NCBI RefSeq assembly: GCF_017349075.1
Contig: NZ_JAFMOF010000001.1
Span: 806,001 to 870,000 of the forward strand
Direction: 5' to 3'
Source of the DNA: Streptomyces triculaminicus
GTDB taxonomy: Bacteria; Actinomycetota; Actinomycetes; Streptomycetales; Streptomycetaceae
Length of the DNA stretch: 64,000 nucleotides
Position 1 is the first letter of the stretch, and each line of letters opens with the position of its first letter. Below the pieces are notes generated by a model that did no database searches, was not told where the DNA came from, and saw only the letters and a list, made by a program, of their open reading frames with translations. The position numbers were made by a program, and so were the translations under genes. Shown here in pieces: positions 56,501 to 64,000 of this stretch.

Positions 56501-56636
56501 GGACGATCACCGTGGGGGCCTCGCAGTCGCCGACGACGTGTGCCGCGGTCAGGACGAGGTTCGGTGCCAGCAGATAGCCGCTGCCCTGGGTTCGCCCGCC
56601 GAACACCGCCGCAATGCGCTCCCTTGCCGGATGCAC
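53544..56636 (-). CDS. Trypsin-like protease / NACHT NTPase / LRR-like fusion protein
   Basis: The 1030-residue protein has three modules. First, a trypsin-like serine protease (about 1-200) with an apparent triad of His33 in TAAHVV, Asp66 in RRCDVALL and Ser161 in GMSGAAVF. Second, a NACHT STAND NTPase (about 300-620) with Walker A GAAGSGKTT at 313-321, Walker B LLLIDGVDEV (Asp399, Asp402, Glu403) and sensor RYVITTRPS. Third, a helical repeat region, with leucine-rich-like repeats near 864-985 (LTNLNV, LTYLSL, LETVFF, LTGLGW, VRQLYL). No signal peptide is present, so it acts in the cytoplasm. GTG 56636 with an AAGGGGG site is preferred over an upstream ATG. By analogy to bacterial NLR-like proteins it may sense a phage or stress trigger and activate its protease. 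That is inference. Confidence 0.88.
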   Translation of the reverse strand: MHPARERIAAVFGGRTQGSGYLLAPNLVLTAAHVVGDCEAPTVIVPGGVGKVRCRVAWARDDNRRCDVALLVAERDVVDEETAAAFEPLVWGRAYDLRAWPGAQAIGYPHVQRDAAGDLDTEQVVGALKPGSHLLSGRHVLDSDHGAPAPQPDGGSPWAGMSGAAVFVDGLLAGVVCADPGGWRHGRLTVTPSETLWQDFRFLQECLLAGHKPESRSLASPQQLEVEAFERRLRDFIVGKSGELTIIGLTLGDGDGETWPLDAAYLSLELSGGGRVMTAEGFELPGGGPTARSVPSPKRAEEALSGHKRVLLRGAAGSGKTTLLQWLATITARGELPPGLGHLSGCMPLTLPLRTLIRRGELPQPEEFLEAAARPLAGLPAARGWATRRLTEGTALLLIDGVDEVPEADRRRTLAWVKDLLAAYPEARYVITTRPSAVREGWLADAGFTELELLPMSRGDVLAFIHRWHDAAGLRHDERLRAFRDALSAAVVAKRDLGRLATNPLMCALICALNRSRRGYLPHGRMELYRAALDLLLIRRDREREIAVGLEGPELEQAQTALLQKIAYWLIRNGRSEIEWHKAVEILERALPAMPAVAARGSAEDILRHLVVRSGLLRQPTSETLDFVHRTFQDYLGAQAAVDDWDFDLLVNHAHDDQWEDVLRMAVGHAPPRARAELLRMLLERGQKEEAYRARLHLLAAACLEHATEVDWEVRTRVEQAAAELVPPRDMESAKELATVGPVVLDLLPGPEGLSEEVAYAVVVAATTVADDQAIPLLARYADHPSLGVRAQLAWAWDRFDTQRYADAVIARLAHEDNGWGRLAFVVKSGEHVAALKRLGGRPEVQVDGLLTAEDLADLDTPALTNLNVRSFDPSGELPLPPGLTYLSLGSDAGGIRLTGLSHHSRLETVFFGHPGADLRQYGLETLPRLTGLGWCEADLTSLAQVRPMPQVRQLYLQAPTGLEGLALLSKAFPMIERVTVVADGADSEPIDLAHLRDSTPFSLCIHYPGPILNRELLGDGWDLDFETLF

Positions 56637-56709
56637 GCCGCCGCCCCCTTCGCCTCCGCCGTCCCACCTGACGATACGACAGCAGGACGGCGGGGGACGG
56701 GGGATCACA

Positions 56710-57645
56710 TCAGGCGGCGCGCAGCCCGGCGATCAGCCATTCGACGGCAGGCCCCATATCCGGCGCGGGCCAGCCGTTGATCACGGCGAGGAGCCGCCAG
56801 TAGCGCTCGTAGCGGGAGTCGTTGCCGATCTCCAGCCGCTCCAGCAGCCACCGCCGGAACTCCGGGCCGTCCTCGCGCCCGGCGAGCCCGGCGCACTGCC
56901 GCGCCAGCTCGTCGACGAGCGGCCGCGCCGCCTCCGACTCCGGTGCGAGGCCGGCCTTCCGCGCCTCGGCGGTCCGCTCGCGGATCAGGTCGGCCAGCCT
57001 TCGCGCCTCGTCCGGCTCGGGCTGCCCGGCCTCGTCCCGCGCCCGGATCTGGTCCTCGGCGGCGCGTCGCATGCCGGCGCGGAAGTCCTCGTCCTGGACG
57101 AGCCCGGCGAGCTCCACCCAGGCGTCGACCTGCTCCGGCGCCGGGTCGTCGGGCAGGACCGGCATGGCGTCGCGCAGGGTGGCCAGGAAGCCGGGGTCGA
57201 CGTCCAGGCCCTCGAAGGCGTTGTCGATGAAGTCGTGGATGAGGCGGCGGCGTTCCCGGTCGGTCAGGTGGGCGAGAGTGTGCATGAGTTCCATCTCCTC
57301 CGGTGTGGACCCGCGTCCGGCGACGGCTCGGAGGACGGCCTGGCGCAGCCGCAGGGTGCGGATCTGCGTCTCCAGCGCCTCGGCGTGCACCGCGGCGACC
57401 TCGGCGACGGTCACTTCGCGCTCCAGCACCTGCCGGATGGTCGCGAGGCCGACCCCGAGGTCGCGCAGCGTACGGACGAGGCCGAGCCGGGCCAGGGCGT
57501 CCTGCCCGTAGAGCCGGTAGCCGGCGGGCGTACGGTCGGCCGGCGGCACCACGCCCTCGTCGGACCAGAACCGGATCGTCTTGACCGTGAGACCGGTCAG
57601 ACGAGCCAGCTCGCCGATGGAGTAGAGGGAGGTGTCGCCGTCCAT
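56710..57645 (-). CDS. MerR-family transcriptional regulator
   Basis: The 311-residue protein has an N-terminal MerR winged helix (YSIGELARLTGLTVKTIRFWSDEGVVPPADRT), a dimerisation coiled coil (about 75-110) and a long helical C-terminal domain of unknown ligand. The ATG at 57645 has AAGGTGG five bases upstream. A GTG at 57654 with GGGAG is also possible. A MerR-type promoter/operator lies directly upstream, so it probably controls itself. The next gene upstream is a small membrane protein in the same direction. Confidence 0.92.
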   Translation of the reverse strand: MDGDTSLYSIGELARLTGLTVKTIRFWSDEGVVPPADRTPAGYRLYGQDALARLGLVRTLRDLGVGLATIRQVLEREVTVAEVAAVHAEALETQIRTLRLRQAVLRAVAGRGSTPEEMELMHTLAHLTDRERRRLIHDFIDNAFEGLDVDPGFLATLRDAMPVLPDDPAPEQVDAWVELAGLVQDEDFRAGMRRAAEDQIRARDEAGQPEPDEARRLADLIRERTAEARKAGLAPESEAARPLVDELARQCAGLAGREDGPEFRRWLLERLEIGNDSRYERYWRLLAVINGWPAPDMGPAVEWLIAGLRAA

Positions 57646-57658
57646 GCCCGCCACCTTG

Positions 57659-57683
57659 GTGTCTCCCGTCGCTGGAGAGTCAA
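57659..57683 (-). promoter_or_regulatory. MerR-type self-regulated promoter
   Basis: On the minus strand TTGACT (57683-57678) is followed by the dyad CTCTCC-AGCGAC-GGGAGA. The -10-like CAAGGT (57658-57653) is placed after about 19 bp. The lengthened spacer overlapping a dyad is the hallmark of promoters activated by MerR proteins through DNA untwisting. Confidence 0.6.
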
Positions 57684-57723
57684 AGCGTAGGCACGGACAC
57701 CGCTTCGGACCGTCCTGGCGGTC

Positions 57724-57951
57724 CTACGGGCGGGGCCGCTCCCGGCCCACGGCCTCGCTCGCCGCGCCCACCGCTATGCCCAGGGCGATCATCACGACGT
57801 AGCTGTAGACCTCGTAGCCGCCGGGCGCGAGGAAGCGCAGGAAGCCGAACAGGCGGAACCATCCGAGCCATTCGTGGAGCAGGCAGCTGATGCCGCCGAC
57901 GATCAGGACGAAGCTGACGAAGCCCAGCAGGCGCTTGAGGGGATTGTTCAT
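57724..57951 (-). CDS. Small membrane protein
   Basis: The 75-residue protein has two hydrophobic segments (about 8-24 and 45-66; MNNPLKRLLGFVSFVLIVGG and YEVYSYVVMIALGIAVGAAS) and a charged C-terminus. No domain is recognised. The ATG at 57951 has only a weak site. It is divergent from the histidine kinase gene across 168 bp. Confidence 0.72.
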   Translation of the reverse strand: MNNPLKRLLGFVSFVLIVGGISCLLHEWLGWFRLFGFLRFLAPGGYEVYSYVVMIALGIAVGAASEAVGRERPRP

Positions 57952-58119
57952 GCCCCGACGGTACGAAGGGCGGGCCGTGCCCCGCATCGGCCGTAGGGAG
58001 CCGGTTCGAGGGCCGTGAGGCGACCAAAGTCTCCGGCCGCACGGCCGCCCGTCATCCGAAAGTATCCGCCCGCCCGGCGGCGGCCCGGCGCCCTCGAACA
58101 GAACCGTAGATTCGCCGTC

Positions 58120-59313
58120 ATGCACCACGTTCACCGAACCCGCCGCGACTGGGCCGCCGACATCGGGCTGTTCCTCTTCGCGGCCTGCTTCGCCGCGATC
58201 AGCTCGCGGTCGATCCCGCTGCCGCAGGACATGGGCCCGGGCTGGCAGGCCGCCGACCAGGTGGTGGGCGGGCTCGGGTGCGCGGCCGTGTTCCTGCGGC
58301 GGCGGTGGCCGGTGCAGCTGGCCGTGGCGCTGCTGGTGGCCGGGAGCCTGGCGCACTACATGACGGGCCCGGCCCTGGTCGCGGTGTTCACCGTCGCCGC
58401 CGGCCGGCCGTGGCGCGTCACCGCGTGGGTCGCGGCCCTCGCGTTCGCCCCGCTGCCGGTGTTCCTCTACGAGCTGCCGGAGACGGACGAGAGCCGGGCC
58501 GGCGCGGCGCTCACCTACTTCGCGCTGATCGCCGGGGCCCTCGGGTGGGGGCTGTTCCGCCGCTCCCGGCGGCAGCTCATCGACTCGCTGCGGGAGCGGG
58601 CCGAACTGGCGGAGGCCGAGTCGGCCCTGCGGGCCGCCCGGGCGACCCAGCGGGCCCGTGAGGAGATCGCGCGGGAGATGCACGACGTGCTCGCGCACCG
58701 GCTGTCGCTGCTGAGCGTCCACGCGGGGGCGCTGGAGTACAACCCGGGGGCCCCACCCGCCGAGATCGGGCGCGCTGCCGGAGTGATCCGCGACAGCGCG
58801 CACCAGGCGCTGCAGGACCTGCGCGAGGTCATCGGGGTGCTGCGCGCGCCCGTGGGCGACGGGCGGCCGCAGCCGACGCTCGGCGACGTGGCCCGGCTGG
58901 TGGAGGAGGCGCGGAAGGCGGGCACGCGGATCGACTACGAGCCGCCCGGCGAGGCGGAGACCGGGGCGGCCCCGGCCGCCCTGGGACGCACCGCCTACCG
59001 CATCGTCCAGGAGGCCCTCACCAACGCCCGTAAGCACGCCCCGGACGTCCCGGTGCGCGTGAGGATCTCCGGCGGGCCGGGCGGCGGCCTCGGCATCGAG
59101 GTGCGCAACGCCCTGCCCGATGCCACGGCGGGCGGGCCCTCGTCGGCCGGGCCGGCCATTCCCGGGGCCGGGCAGGGGCTCATCGGGCTCGGGGAACGGG
59201 CCGCGCTGGCCGGCGGACGGCTCGAGCACGGCCGGGACGGGGCGGACTTCCGGCTGGCCGCCTGGCTACCCTGGCCCGCGGACCCGCACCGCGAACCGCC
59301 GCCGGCCGGATGA
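58120..59313 (+). CDS. Sensor histidine kinase (NarL/DesK type)
   Basis: The 397-residue kinase has four or five membrane helices (about 14-140) without a large external loop. A HisKA_3 dimerisation domain follows, with His188 in EIAREMHDVLAHRLSLL, then a HATPase_c domain (YRIVQEALTNARKHAP and GLIGLGERAALAGGRLEHG). It senses a membrane or intramembrane signal and phosphorylates the response regulator encoded 76 bp downstream. The ATG at 58120 has no ribosome binding site. TAGATT seven bases upstream could be the -10 of a leaderless transcript. Confidence 0.93.
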   Translation: MHHVHRTRRDWAADIGLFLFAACFAAISSRSIPLPQDMGPGWQAADQVVGGLGCAAVFLRRRWPVQLAVALLVAGSLAHYMTGPALVAVFTVAAGRPWRVTAWVAALAFAPLPVFLYELPETDESRAGAALTYFALIAGALGWGLFRRSRRQLIDSLRERAELAEAESALRAARATQRAREEIAREMHDVLAHRLSLLSVHAGALEYNPGAPPAEIGRAAGVIRDSAHQALQDLREVIGVLRAPVGDGRPQPTLGDVARLVEEARKAGTRIDYEPPGEAETGAAPAALGRTAYRIVQEALTNARKHAPDVPVRVRISGGPGGGLGIEVRNALPDATAGGPSSAGPAIPGAGQGLIGLGERAALAGGRLEHGRDGADFRLAAWLPWPADPHREPPPAG

Positions 59314-59389
59314 GGCCGGACGGCCGGGAGCGCCGCGCCCGGTCCGGCACCCGCACCGCCCGCACCGCCCCCGAATGTGAGGCCCCGCC

Positions 59390-60049
59390 GTGAGCATCCG
59401 CGTGCTCCTCGTCGACGACGACCCGCTGGTACGGGCCGGGCTGCGCCTGATGCTCGGCGGCGCACCCGACCTCGAGGTGGTCGCCGAGGCCGCCGACGGC
59501 GGCGAGGTGGGGCCGCTGGTCGCGGCGCACTCCCCCGACGTCGTGCTGATGGACATCCGGATGCCGGGCACGGACGGGCTGGCCGCCACCGAGGCGCTGC
59601 GCGGGCGGCCGGAGCCGCCCGAGGTGATCGTGCTGACCACGTTCCACACCGACGAGCACGTGCTGCGCGCCCTGCGGGCGGGCGCGGCCGGGTTCGTCCT
59701 CAAGGACACCCCGCCACGGGAGATCGTGGAGGCGGTACGGAAGGTGGCGGCCGGGGAGCCCGTGCTGTCCCCGGCTGTGACGCAGCAGCTCATCGCCCAG
59801 GTGTCGGGCGGCGACGCGCAGCGGCGCCCGCGGGCGGAGGCGGCCCGCGAGCGGCTGGCGGTCCTGGGCGAGCGGGAGCGCGAGGTCGCCACCGCCGTGG
59901 GGCGGGGCAAGGCGAACGCCGAGATCGCGGCGGAGCTCTACATGTCCGTCCCCACGGTCAAGACGCACGTCTCGCGCATCCTCACCAAGCTGGACCTGAA
60001 CAACCGGGTGCAGATCGCGCTGCTGGTCCACGACGCCGGGGAGGTGTGA
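59390..60049 (+). CDS. NarL-family response regulator
   Basis: The 219-residue regulator has a receiver domain (phosphoacceptor Asp55 in VVLMDIRMPG, Lys in FVLKDTPP). The LuxR-type DNA-binding domain reads LGEREREVATAVGRGKANAEIAAELYMSVPTVKTHVSRILTKL. The GTG at 59390 has GTGAGG-like sequence upstream. It is the partner of the kinase at 58120-59313. The regulated genes are unknown. Confidence 0.94.
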   Translation: MSIRVLLVDDDPLVRAGLRLMLGGAPDLEVVAEAADGGEVGPLVAAHSPDVVLMDIRMPGTDGLAATEALRGRPEPPEVIVLTTFHTDEHVLRALRAGAAGFVLKDTPPREIVEAVRKVAAGEPVLSPAVTQQLIAQVSGGDAQRRPRAEAARERLAVLGEREREVATAVGRGKANAEIAAELYMSVPTVKTHVSRILTKLDLNNRVQIALLVHDAGEV

Positions 60050-60086
60050 GGAGCCGCAGGCCACGGCCCCCGGCCCCTCGGACCCC

Positions 60087-60455
60087 CTACTTCTCCGCGA
60101 TCACCACCGCCGAGGCCACCCCCGCGTCATGGCTCAGCGAGACGTGCCAGGACGTCACCCCCAGCGCCTCCGCGCGCGCGGCCACCGTTCCCGTGACCAC
60201 CAGCCGCGGCTGGCCGCTGCCCTCGGTCACGACCTCCGCGTCCGTCCAGAGCAGCCCGCCGGGCGCGCCCAGGGCCTTGGCCAGGGCCTCCTTCGCGGCG
60301 AAGCGGGCGGCCAGCGAGGCGATGCCCCGCCGCTCGCCGGTGGGCAGGTACAGCTCGCGCTCCACGAACAGCCGGCCCGCCATGGCGGGCGTGCGCCGCA
60401 GCGCCGCGTCGAACCGCTCGATCTCGGCGACGTCGATCCCCACTCCGACGATCAT
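60087..60455 (-). CDS. acpS: Holo-[acyl-carrier-protein] synthase
   Basis: The 122-residue phosphopantetheinyl transferase has the two family motifs [12 protein letters not shown] (metal Asp) and [13 protein letters not shown], and ends with [16 protein letters not shown]. It activates apo-ACP using CoA. The ATG at 60455 overlaps the glmS stop as ATGA, so it is translationally coupled to glmS. Confidence 0.96.
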   Translation of the reverse strand: MIVGVGIDVAEIERFDAALRRTPAMAGRLFVERELYLPTGERRGIASLAARFAAKEALAKALGAPGGLLWTDAEVVTEGSGQPRLVVTGTVAARAEALGVTSWHVSLSHDAGVASAVVIAEK

Positions 60456-62302
60456 TCGACCGTCACCGACTTCGCGAGGTTGCGCGGCTGGTCGACCTCG
60501 TTGCCCCGGGCCGTCGCCAGTTCGCACGCGAAGACCTGCAGCGGCACGGTGGCCACCAGCGGCTGCAGCAGCACCGGCGTCGCCGGGACCTCCACCAGGT
60601 GGTCGGCGTAGGGGCGTACCGCCTCGTCGCCCCGTTCGGCGATCACGATGGTGCGGGCGCCGCGCGCCCGGATCTCCTGGATATTGGAGACGATCTTGTC
60701 GTGCAGGACCGAGCGCCCGCGTGGCGAGGGCACGACCACCACCACCGGCACGTCCTTCTCGATCAGCGCGATCGGCCCGTGCTTGAGCTCTCCGGCCGCG
60801 AACCCCTCGGCGTGCATGTAGGCGAGCTCCTTGAGCTTCAGGGCGCCCTCGAGGGCCACCGGGTAGCCCACGTGACGGCCCAGGAAGAGCACGGTGTTCT
60901 TGTCGGCCAGGGAGCGGGCCAGCTCGCGCACCGGCTCCATGGTGGCGAGCACCTCCTCCACCTGGGCGCCGATCACCGACAGCTCGCGGACCACGCCGCG
61001 CACCTCGTCGCCCCACTTGGTGCCGCGCACCTGGCCCAGGTACAGCGCCACCAGGTAGCAGGCGACCAGCTGGGTCAGGAACGCCTTCGTGGAGGCGACC
61101 GCCACCTCGGGGCCGGCGTGGGTGTAGAGGACGGCGTCCGACTCGCGGGGGATCGTCGAACCGTTGGTGTTGCAGATGGCCAGCACCTTGGCGCCCTGCT
61201 CACGGGCGTGCCGCAGCGCCATGAGGGTGTCCATGGTCTCGCCGGACTGGCTGATCGCGACGACGAGCGTGCGCTGGTCGAGGATCGGGTCGCGGTAGCG
61301 GAACTCGCTGGCCAGCTCCGTCTCGCACGGGATGCGCGTCCAGTGCTCGATGGCGTACTTGGCGATCAGGCCCGCGTGGTAGGCCGTGCCGCAGGCGACG
61401 ATGACGACCTTGTCGACCTCCCGCAGCACGGAGTCGGGGATGCGCACCTCGTCCAGCGTCAGGGAGCCCGCCGCGTCGATGCGGCCCAGCAGCGTGTCGG
61501 CGACGGCCTTGGGCTGCTCGGCGATCTCCTTGAGCATGAAGTAGTCGTAGCCGCCCTTCTCGGCCGCCGAGGCGTCCCAGTCCACGTGGTACGTGCGCAC
61601 GTCGTCCGCGGGGGCGCCGTCGAAGCCGGTGACGGTCACGCCGTCGCGCCGCAGCTCGACGACCTGGTCCTGGCCGAGCTCGATGGCCTCGCGGGTGTGG
61701 GCGATGAAGGCGGCGACGTCGGAGGCGAGGAAGTTCTCGCCGTCGCCGACGCCGACGACCAGCGGGGAGTTGCGCCGCGCGCCCACGACCACGTCCGGCT
61801 CGTCCGCGTGCACCGCCACGAGCGTGAACGCGCCCTGGAGCCGGCGGCAGACCTGCCGCATGGCCTCGGCGAGGTCGCCGCACGAGGAGAAGGCCTCGGA
61901 CAGCAGGTGGGCGACGACCTCGGTGTCGGTCTCCGAGCCCAGGGCGTGCCCCCTCTCGGCCAGCTCGGCGCGCAGCGCGGCGAAGTTCTCGATGATGCCG
62001 TTGTGGACGACGGCCACCCGGCCCGGGTTGTCGAGGTGGGGGTGGGCGTTGGCGTCCGTCGGGCCGCCGTGCGTGGCCCAGCGGGTGTGCCCGATGGCCG
62101 TCGGCCCGGACGGGAGCGGCCGGTCGGCGAGCTCCTTCTCCAGGTTGGCGAGCTTGCCGGCCTTCTTCGCCGACGCCAGCCCGCCGTCGGCCAGGACCGC
62201 CACCCCGGCCGAGTCGTAGCCGCGGTACTCCAGGCGCCGCAGCCCTGCCAATACGACATCGAGGGCGCACTGCCCTCCCACATAGCCAACGATTCCGCAC
62301 AT
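60452..62302 (-). CDS. glmS: Glutamine-fructose-6-phosphate aminotransferase (isomerizing)
   Basis: The 616-residue enzyme makes glucosamine-6-phosphate for cell-wall precursors. The N-terminal nucleophile Cys2 lies in MCGIVGYVG. The glutaminase domain has [16 protein letters not shown]. Two SIS domains follow ([10 protein letters not shown] near residue 355), and the C-terminal [13 protein letters not shown] is the family ending. The ATG at 62302 has no evident ribosome binding site. No glmS ribozyme core was recognised upstream. It is coupled to acpS. Confidence 0.97.
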   Translation of the reverse strand: MCGIVGYVGGQCALDVVLAGLRRLEYRGYDSAGVAVLADGGLASAKKAGKLANLEKELADRPLPSGPTAIGHTRWATHGGPTDANAHPHLDNPGRVAVVHNGIIENFAALRAELAERGHALGSETDTEVVAHLLSEAFSSCGDLAEAMRQVCRRLQGAFTLVAVHADEPDVVVGARRNSPLVVGVGDGENFLASDVAAFIAHTREAIELGQDQVVELRRDGVTVTGFDGAPADDVRTYHVDWDASAAEKGGYDYFMLKEIAEQPKAVADTLLGRIDAAGSLTLDEVRIPDSVLREVDKVVIVACGTAYHAGLIAKYAIEHWTRIPCETELASEFRYRDPILDQRTLVVAISQSGETMDTLMALRHAREQGAKVLAICNTNGSTIPRESDAVLYTHAGPEVAVASTKAFLTQLVACYLVALYLGQVRGTKWGDEVRGVVRELSVIGAQVEEVLATMEPVRELARSLADKNTVLFLGRHVGYPVALEGALKLKELAYMHAEGFAAGELKHGPIALIEKDVPVVVVVPSPRGRSVLHDKIVSNIQEIRARGARTIVIAERGDEAVRPYADHLVEVPATPVLLQPLVATVPLQVFACELATARGNEVDQPRNLAKSVTVE

Positions 62303-62340
62303 GGTGTGCAGCGTACGGGCCGGGGGTCGGCGCCCGTGGG

Positions 62341-62628
62341 TCAACGCCCGCGCTCGATCCGGTCGATGGCCTCCTGCACGAGCTCCAGGTACTCGACCTC
62401 CTCGCAGCGCGGTTTGCTGCCGAGAACGTACCGGTCGAGGCAGTCGTCGAGGTCCTGCCCGAGGTCCTCGTCGGGCAGCTCGGCGGACAGGTCGCCGTGC
62501 ACCCGGTCGGCGAGGGAGGGCCGCGTCCCGAGGGCGGTGTGCGCGGGCGGCGCCCCGCGGCGCACGAGGCGGAGGACGCCCTGCCGGGCGAGTCGGACGC
62601 GGCGGAGTACGAGCAGGAAGACGAACAC
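62341..62628 (-). CDS. Small hypothetical protein upstream of glmS
   Basis: The 95-residue protein has a hydrophobic start (MFVFLLVLRRVRL) and an acidic C-terminal part (LPDEDLGQDLDDCLDRYVLG and VEYLELVQEAIDRIERGR). It is probably a Streptomyces-specific protein and no domain is recognised. The GTG at 62628 has an AGGAG site ten bases upstream. It lies 38 bp before glmS in the same direction and could be cotranscribed. Confidence 0.75.
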   Translation of the reverse strand: MFVFLLVLRRVRLARQGVLRLVRRGAPPAHTALGTRPSLADRVHGDLSAELPDEDLGQDLDDCLDRYVLGSKPRCEEVEYLELVQEAIDRIERGR

Positions 62629-62818
62629 GGAGCCGGGCTCCTCGCGTGATGCGTGCGGACAGGACGCTGGACGTTATTCCTGACCGGCAAGTAAGTACAG
62701 ACCCCGGCGAGAAACTTCACCCACTGGTACCCCTCCGATCCCTTGCGTCACTGCCTGCGCGCGAGCCCCTCGGGCCCCCCGAAGTGATGCCGACGCGCCC
62801 GCCGCGCACAATGGGCCC

Positions 62819-63799
62819 GTGCCGACCACCATTGAGCAGCCGCAGCAAAGGCGCCGCGCAGACTCCTCGCCGTTCGTGGACCTGACCCGGGCGGAGTGGA
62901 GCGCGCTGCGTGAGAACACCCCCCTGCCGCTGACCGCCGACGAGGTCGAGCGCCTGCGCGGACTCGGTGACGTCATCGACCTGGACGAGGTCCGCGACAT
63001 CTACCTGCCGCTGTCCCGCCTGCTCAACCTCTATGTCGGGGCCACCGGCAGCCTGCGCGGGGCGCTCAACACCTTCCTGGGCGAGAAGGGGGCCCAGCGC
63101 GGCACGCCCTTCGTCATAGGCGTCGCCGGCAGCGTCGCGGTGGGCAAGTCGACCACGGCCCGCCTGCTGCAGGCCCTGCTGGCCCGCTGGCCCGAGCACC
63201 CGCGCGTCGAGCTGGTCACGACGGACGGCTTCCTGCTGCCCAACGCCGAGCTGCAGGCCCGGGGCCTGATGTCGCGGAAGGGCTTCCCCGAGTCCTACGA
63301 CCGCCGGGCCCTGACCCGCTTCGTCGCGGACGTGAAGGCCGGCAAGGACGAGGTCTCCGCGCCGGTCTACTCCCACCTCATCTACGACATCGTGCCCGGC
63401 GAGCGGCTGACCGTGCACCGCCCCGACATCCTGATCATCGAGGGGCTCAACGTCCTGCAGCCGGCCCAGCCCGGCCAGGACGGCCGCACCCGCGTCTCGC
63501 TCGCCGACTTCTTCGACTTCAGCGTCTACGTGGACGCCCGCGCCGAGGACATCGAGCGCTGGTACTACGAGCGGTTCAGAAAGCTGCGGGCCACGGCCTT
63601 CCAGGACCCCGACTCCTACTTCCGCCGCTACACCCAGGTCTCCGAGGAGGAGGCGCTGGACTACGCGCGCCGCAACTGGCGCACCATCAACAAGCCGAAC
63701 CTGCTGGAGAACGTGGCGCCCACCCGCGGCCGCTCCAACCTGATCCTGCGCAAGGGACCGGACCACAAGGTGCAGCGGCTGTCGTTGCGCAAGCTCTGA
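62819..63799 (+). CDS. coaA: Type I pantothenate kinase
   Basis: The 326-residue kinase catalyses the first step of CoA synthesis. The P-loop is [12 protein letters not shown] near residue 100. The family motifs [25 protein letters not shown] and IIEGLNVLQ follow, along with the C-terminal [15 protein letters not shown]. The GTG at 62819 is the only start that keeps the N-terminus in frame, with no strong ribosome binding site. It is divergent from the small gene at 62341 across 190 bp. Confidence 0.97.
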   Translation: MPTTIEQPQQRRRADSSPFVDLTRAEWSALRENTPLPLTADEVERLRGLGDVIDLDEVRDIYLPLSRLLNLYVGATGSLRGALNTFLGEKGAQRGTPFVIGVAGSVAVGKSTTARLLQALLARWPEHPRVELVTTDGFLLPNAELQARGLMSRKGFPESYDRRALTRFVADVKAGKDEVSAPVYSHLIYDIVPGERLTVHRPDILIIEGLNVLQPAQPGQDGRTRVSLADFFDFSVYVDARAEDIERWYYERFRKLRATAFQDPDSYFRRYTQVSEEEALDYARRNWRTINKPNLLENVAPTRGRSNLILRKGPDHKVQRLSLRKL

Positions 63800-63821
63800 G
63801 ACTCCGGGGACGATTTCGCCC

Positions 63822-64000
63822 ATGCTCCATCTGCGGATGATGACGCCCGCCGACCGCACCGACGAGGTCGTCGCCCTCGTCGAGCGCACCGTCGGCGCCA
63901 CCCACCTGGCGGTGCTGACGGGGGCCGCCCGCGACCCTCAGGGGGACGTCGTGCTGTGCGACGTGGCCCGCGAGGCCGCCGACGAACTGCTGGAGAAGCT
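63822..64000 (+). CDS. Partial DUF389 membrane protein
   Basis: Sixty residues are visible before the window ends. The N-terminus MLHLRMMTPADRTDEVVALV and the segment THLAVLTGAARDPQGDVVLC match the N-terminal domain of DUF389 proteins, a multi-helix membrane family of unknown function. The ATG lies 22 bp after coaA. Confidence 0.75.
   Translation, partial: MLHLRMMTPADRTDEVVALVERTVGATHLAVLTGAARDPQGDVVLCDVAREAADELLEK

Noticed and set aside
62303..62340. glmS ribozyme
   Set aside because: The region before glmS is too short and holds a coding gene just upstream. No ribozyme core was recognised.

Overview
This 64 kb window is chromosomal DNA of a Streptomyces or very close relative. The G+C content is very high and GTG starts and 4-nt stop/start overlaps are common. 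Several markers point to the genus: bldM next to whiD, a ShbA-type sigma factor, a groES-groEL1 operon behind two CIRCE operators with a His-rich GroEL1 tail, an XRE/DUF397 pair, and SpoIIE-type phosphatase signalling. No rRNA, tRNA, IS element, prophage or CRISPR array was seen.

Bases 1-13222 hold a truncated membrane protein and then a catabolic cluster. It contains a zinc alcohol dehydrogenase, an aldehyde dehydrogenase, three acyl-CoA dehydrogenases, an SDR oxidoreductase, a cyclase-family hydrolase, an ACMSD-type amidohydrolase and an acyl-CoA synthetase. Their promoters carry three copies of one palindrome (TGACG-N3-CGTCA type), so one repressor, probably TetR-like and encoded outside the window, could control all of them. 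An ATP-binding anti-sigma-like protein interrupts the cluster at 7111-7587.

Bases 13259-28837 are the conserved developmental and housekeeping core. In order they hold a frameshifted pseudokinase, an active Ser/Thr kinase, a secreted serine hydrolase, glpD, a nucleotide-sugar dehydrogenase homologue that lacks its catalytic Cys, an MreB-like protein, guaB3, guaB, a ShbA-like sigma factor, and the divergent pair bldM/whiD. bldM has an exact BldN-type promoter.

Bases 28838-37039 hold a LysR regulator, a MOSC protein, an SDR, a SnoaL-like protein, groEL1 and groES, a lipoprotein deacetylase and a methyltransferase. Bases 37059-45148 are more accessory: a GPP34 protein, an Uma2 protein, a winged-helix-like protein, XRE/DUF397, a PAS-GAF-SpoIIE phosphatase, an MmyB-like XRE regulator, a quinone reductase, and a small two-gene module resembling toxin-antitoxin pairs.

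Bases 45257-64000 hold the t6A tRNA-modification genes tsaD-rimI-tsaB and tsaE, an iron-box-like palindrome in front of a 69-residue protein, alr, nnr, a MerR regulator, a NarL-type two-component system, acpS-glmS, coaA and a partial DUF389 gene. Between nnr and the MerR gene sits the most unusual gene of the window. It encodes a 1030-residue protein with a trypsin-like protease, a NACHT NTPase and leucine-rich-like repeats in one chain, an architecture resembling bacterial NLR-like immune proteins.
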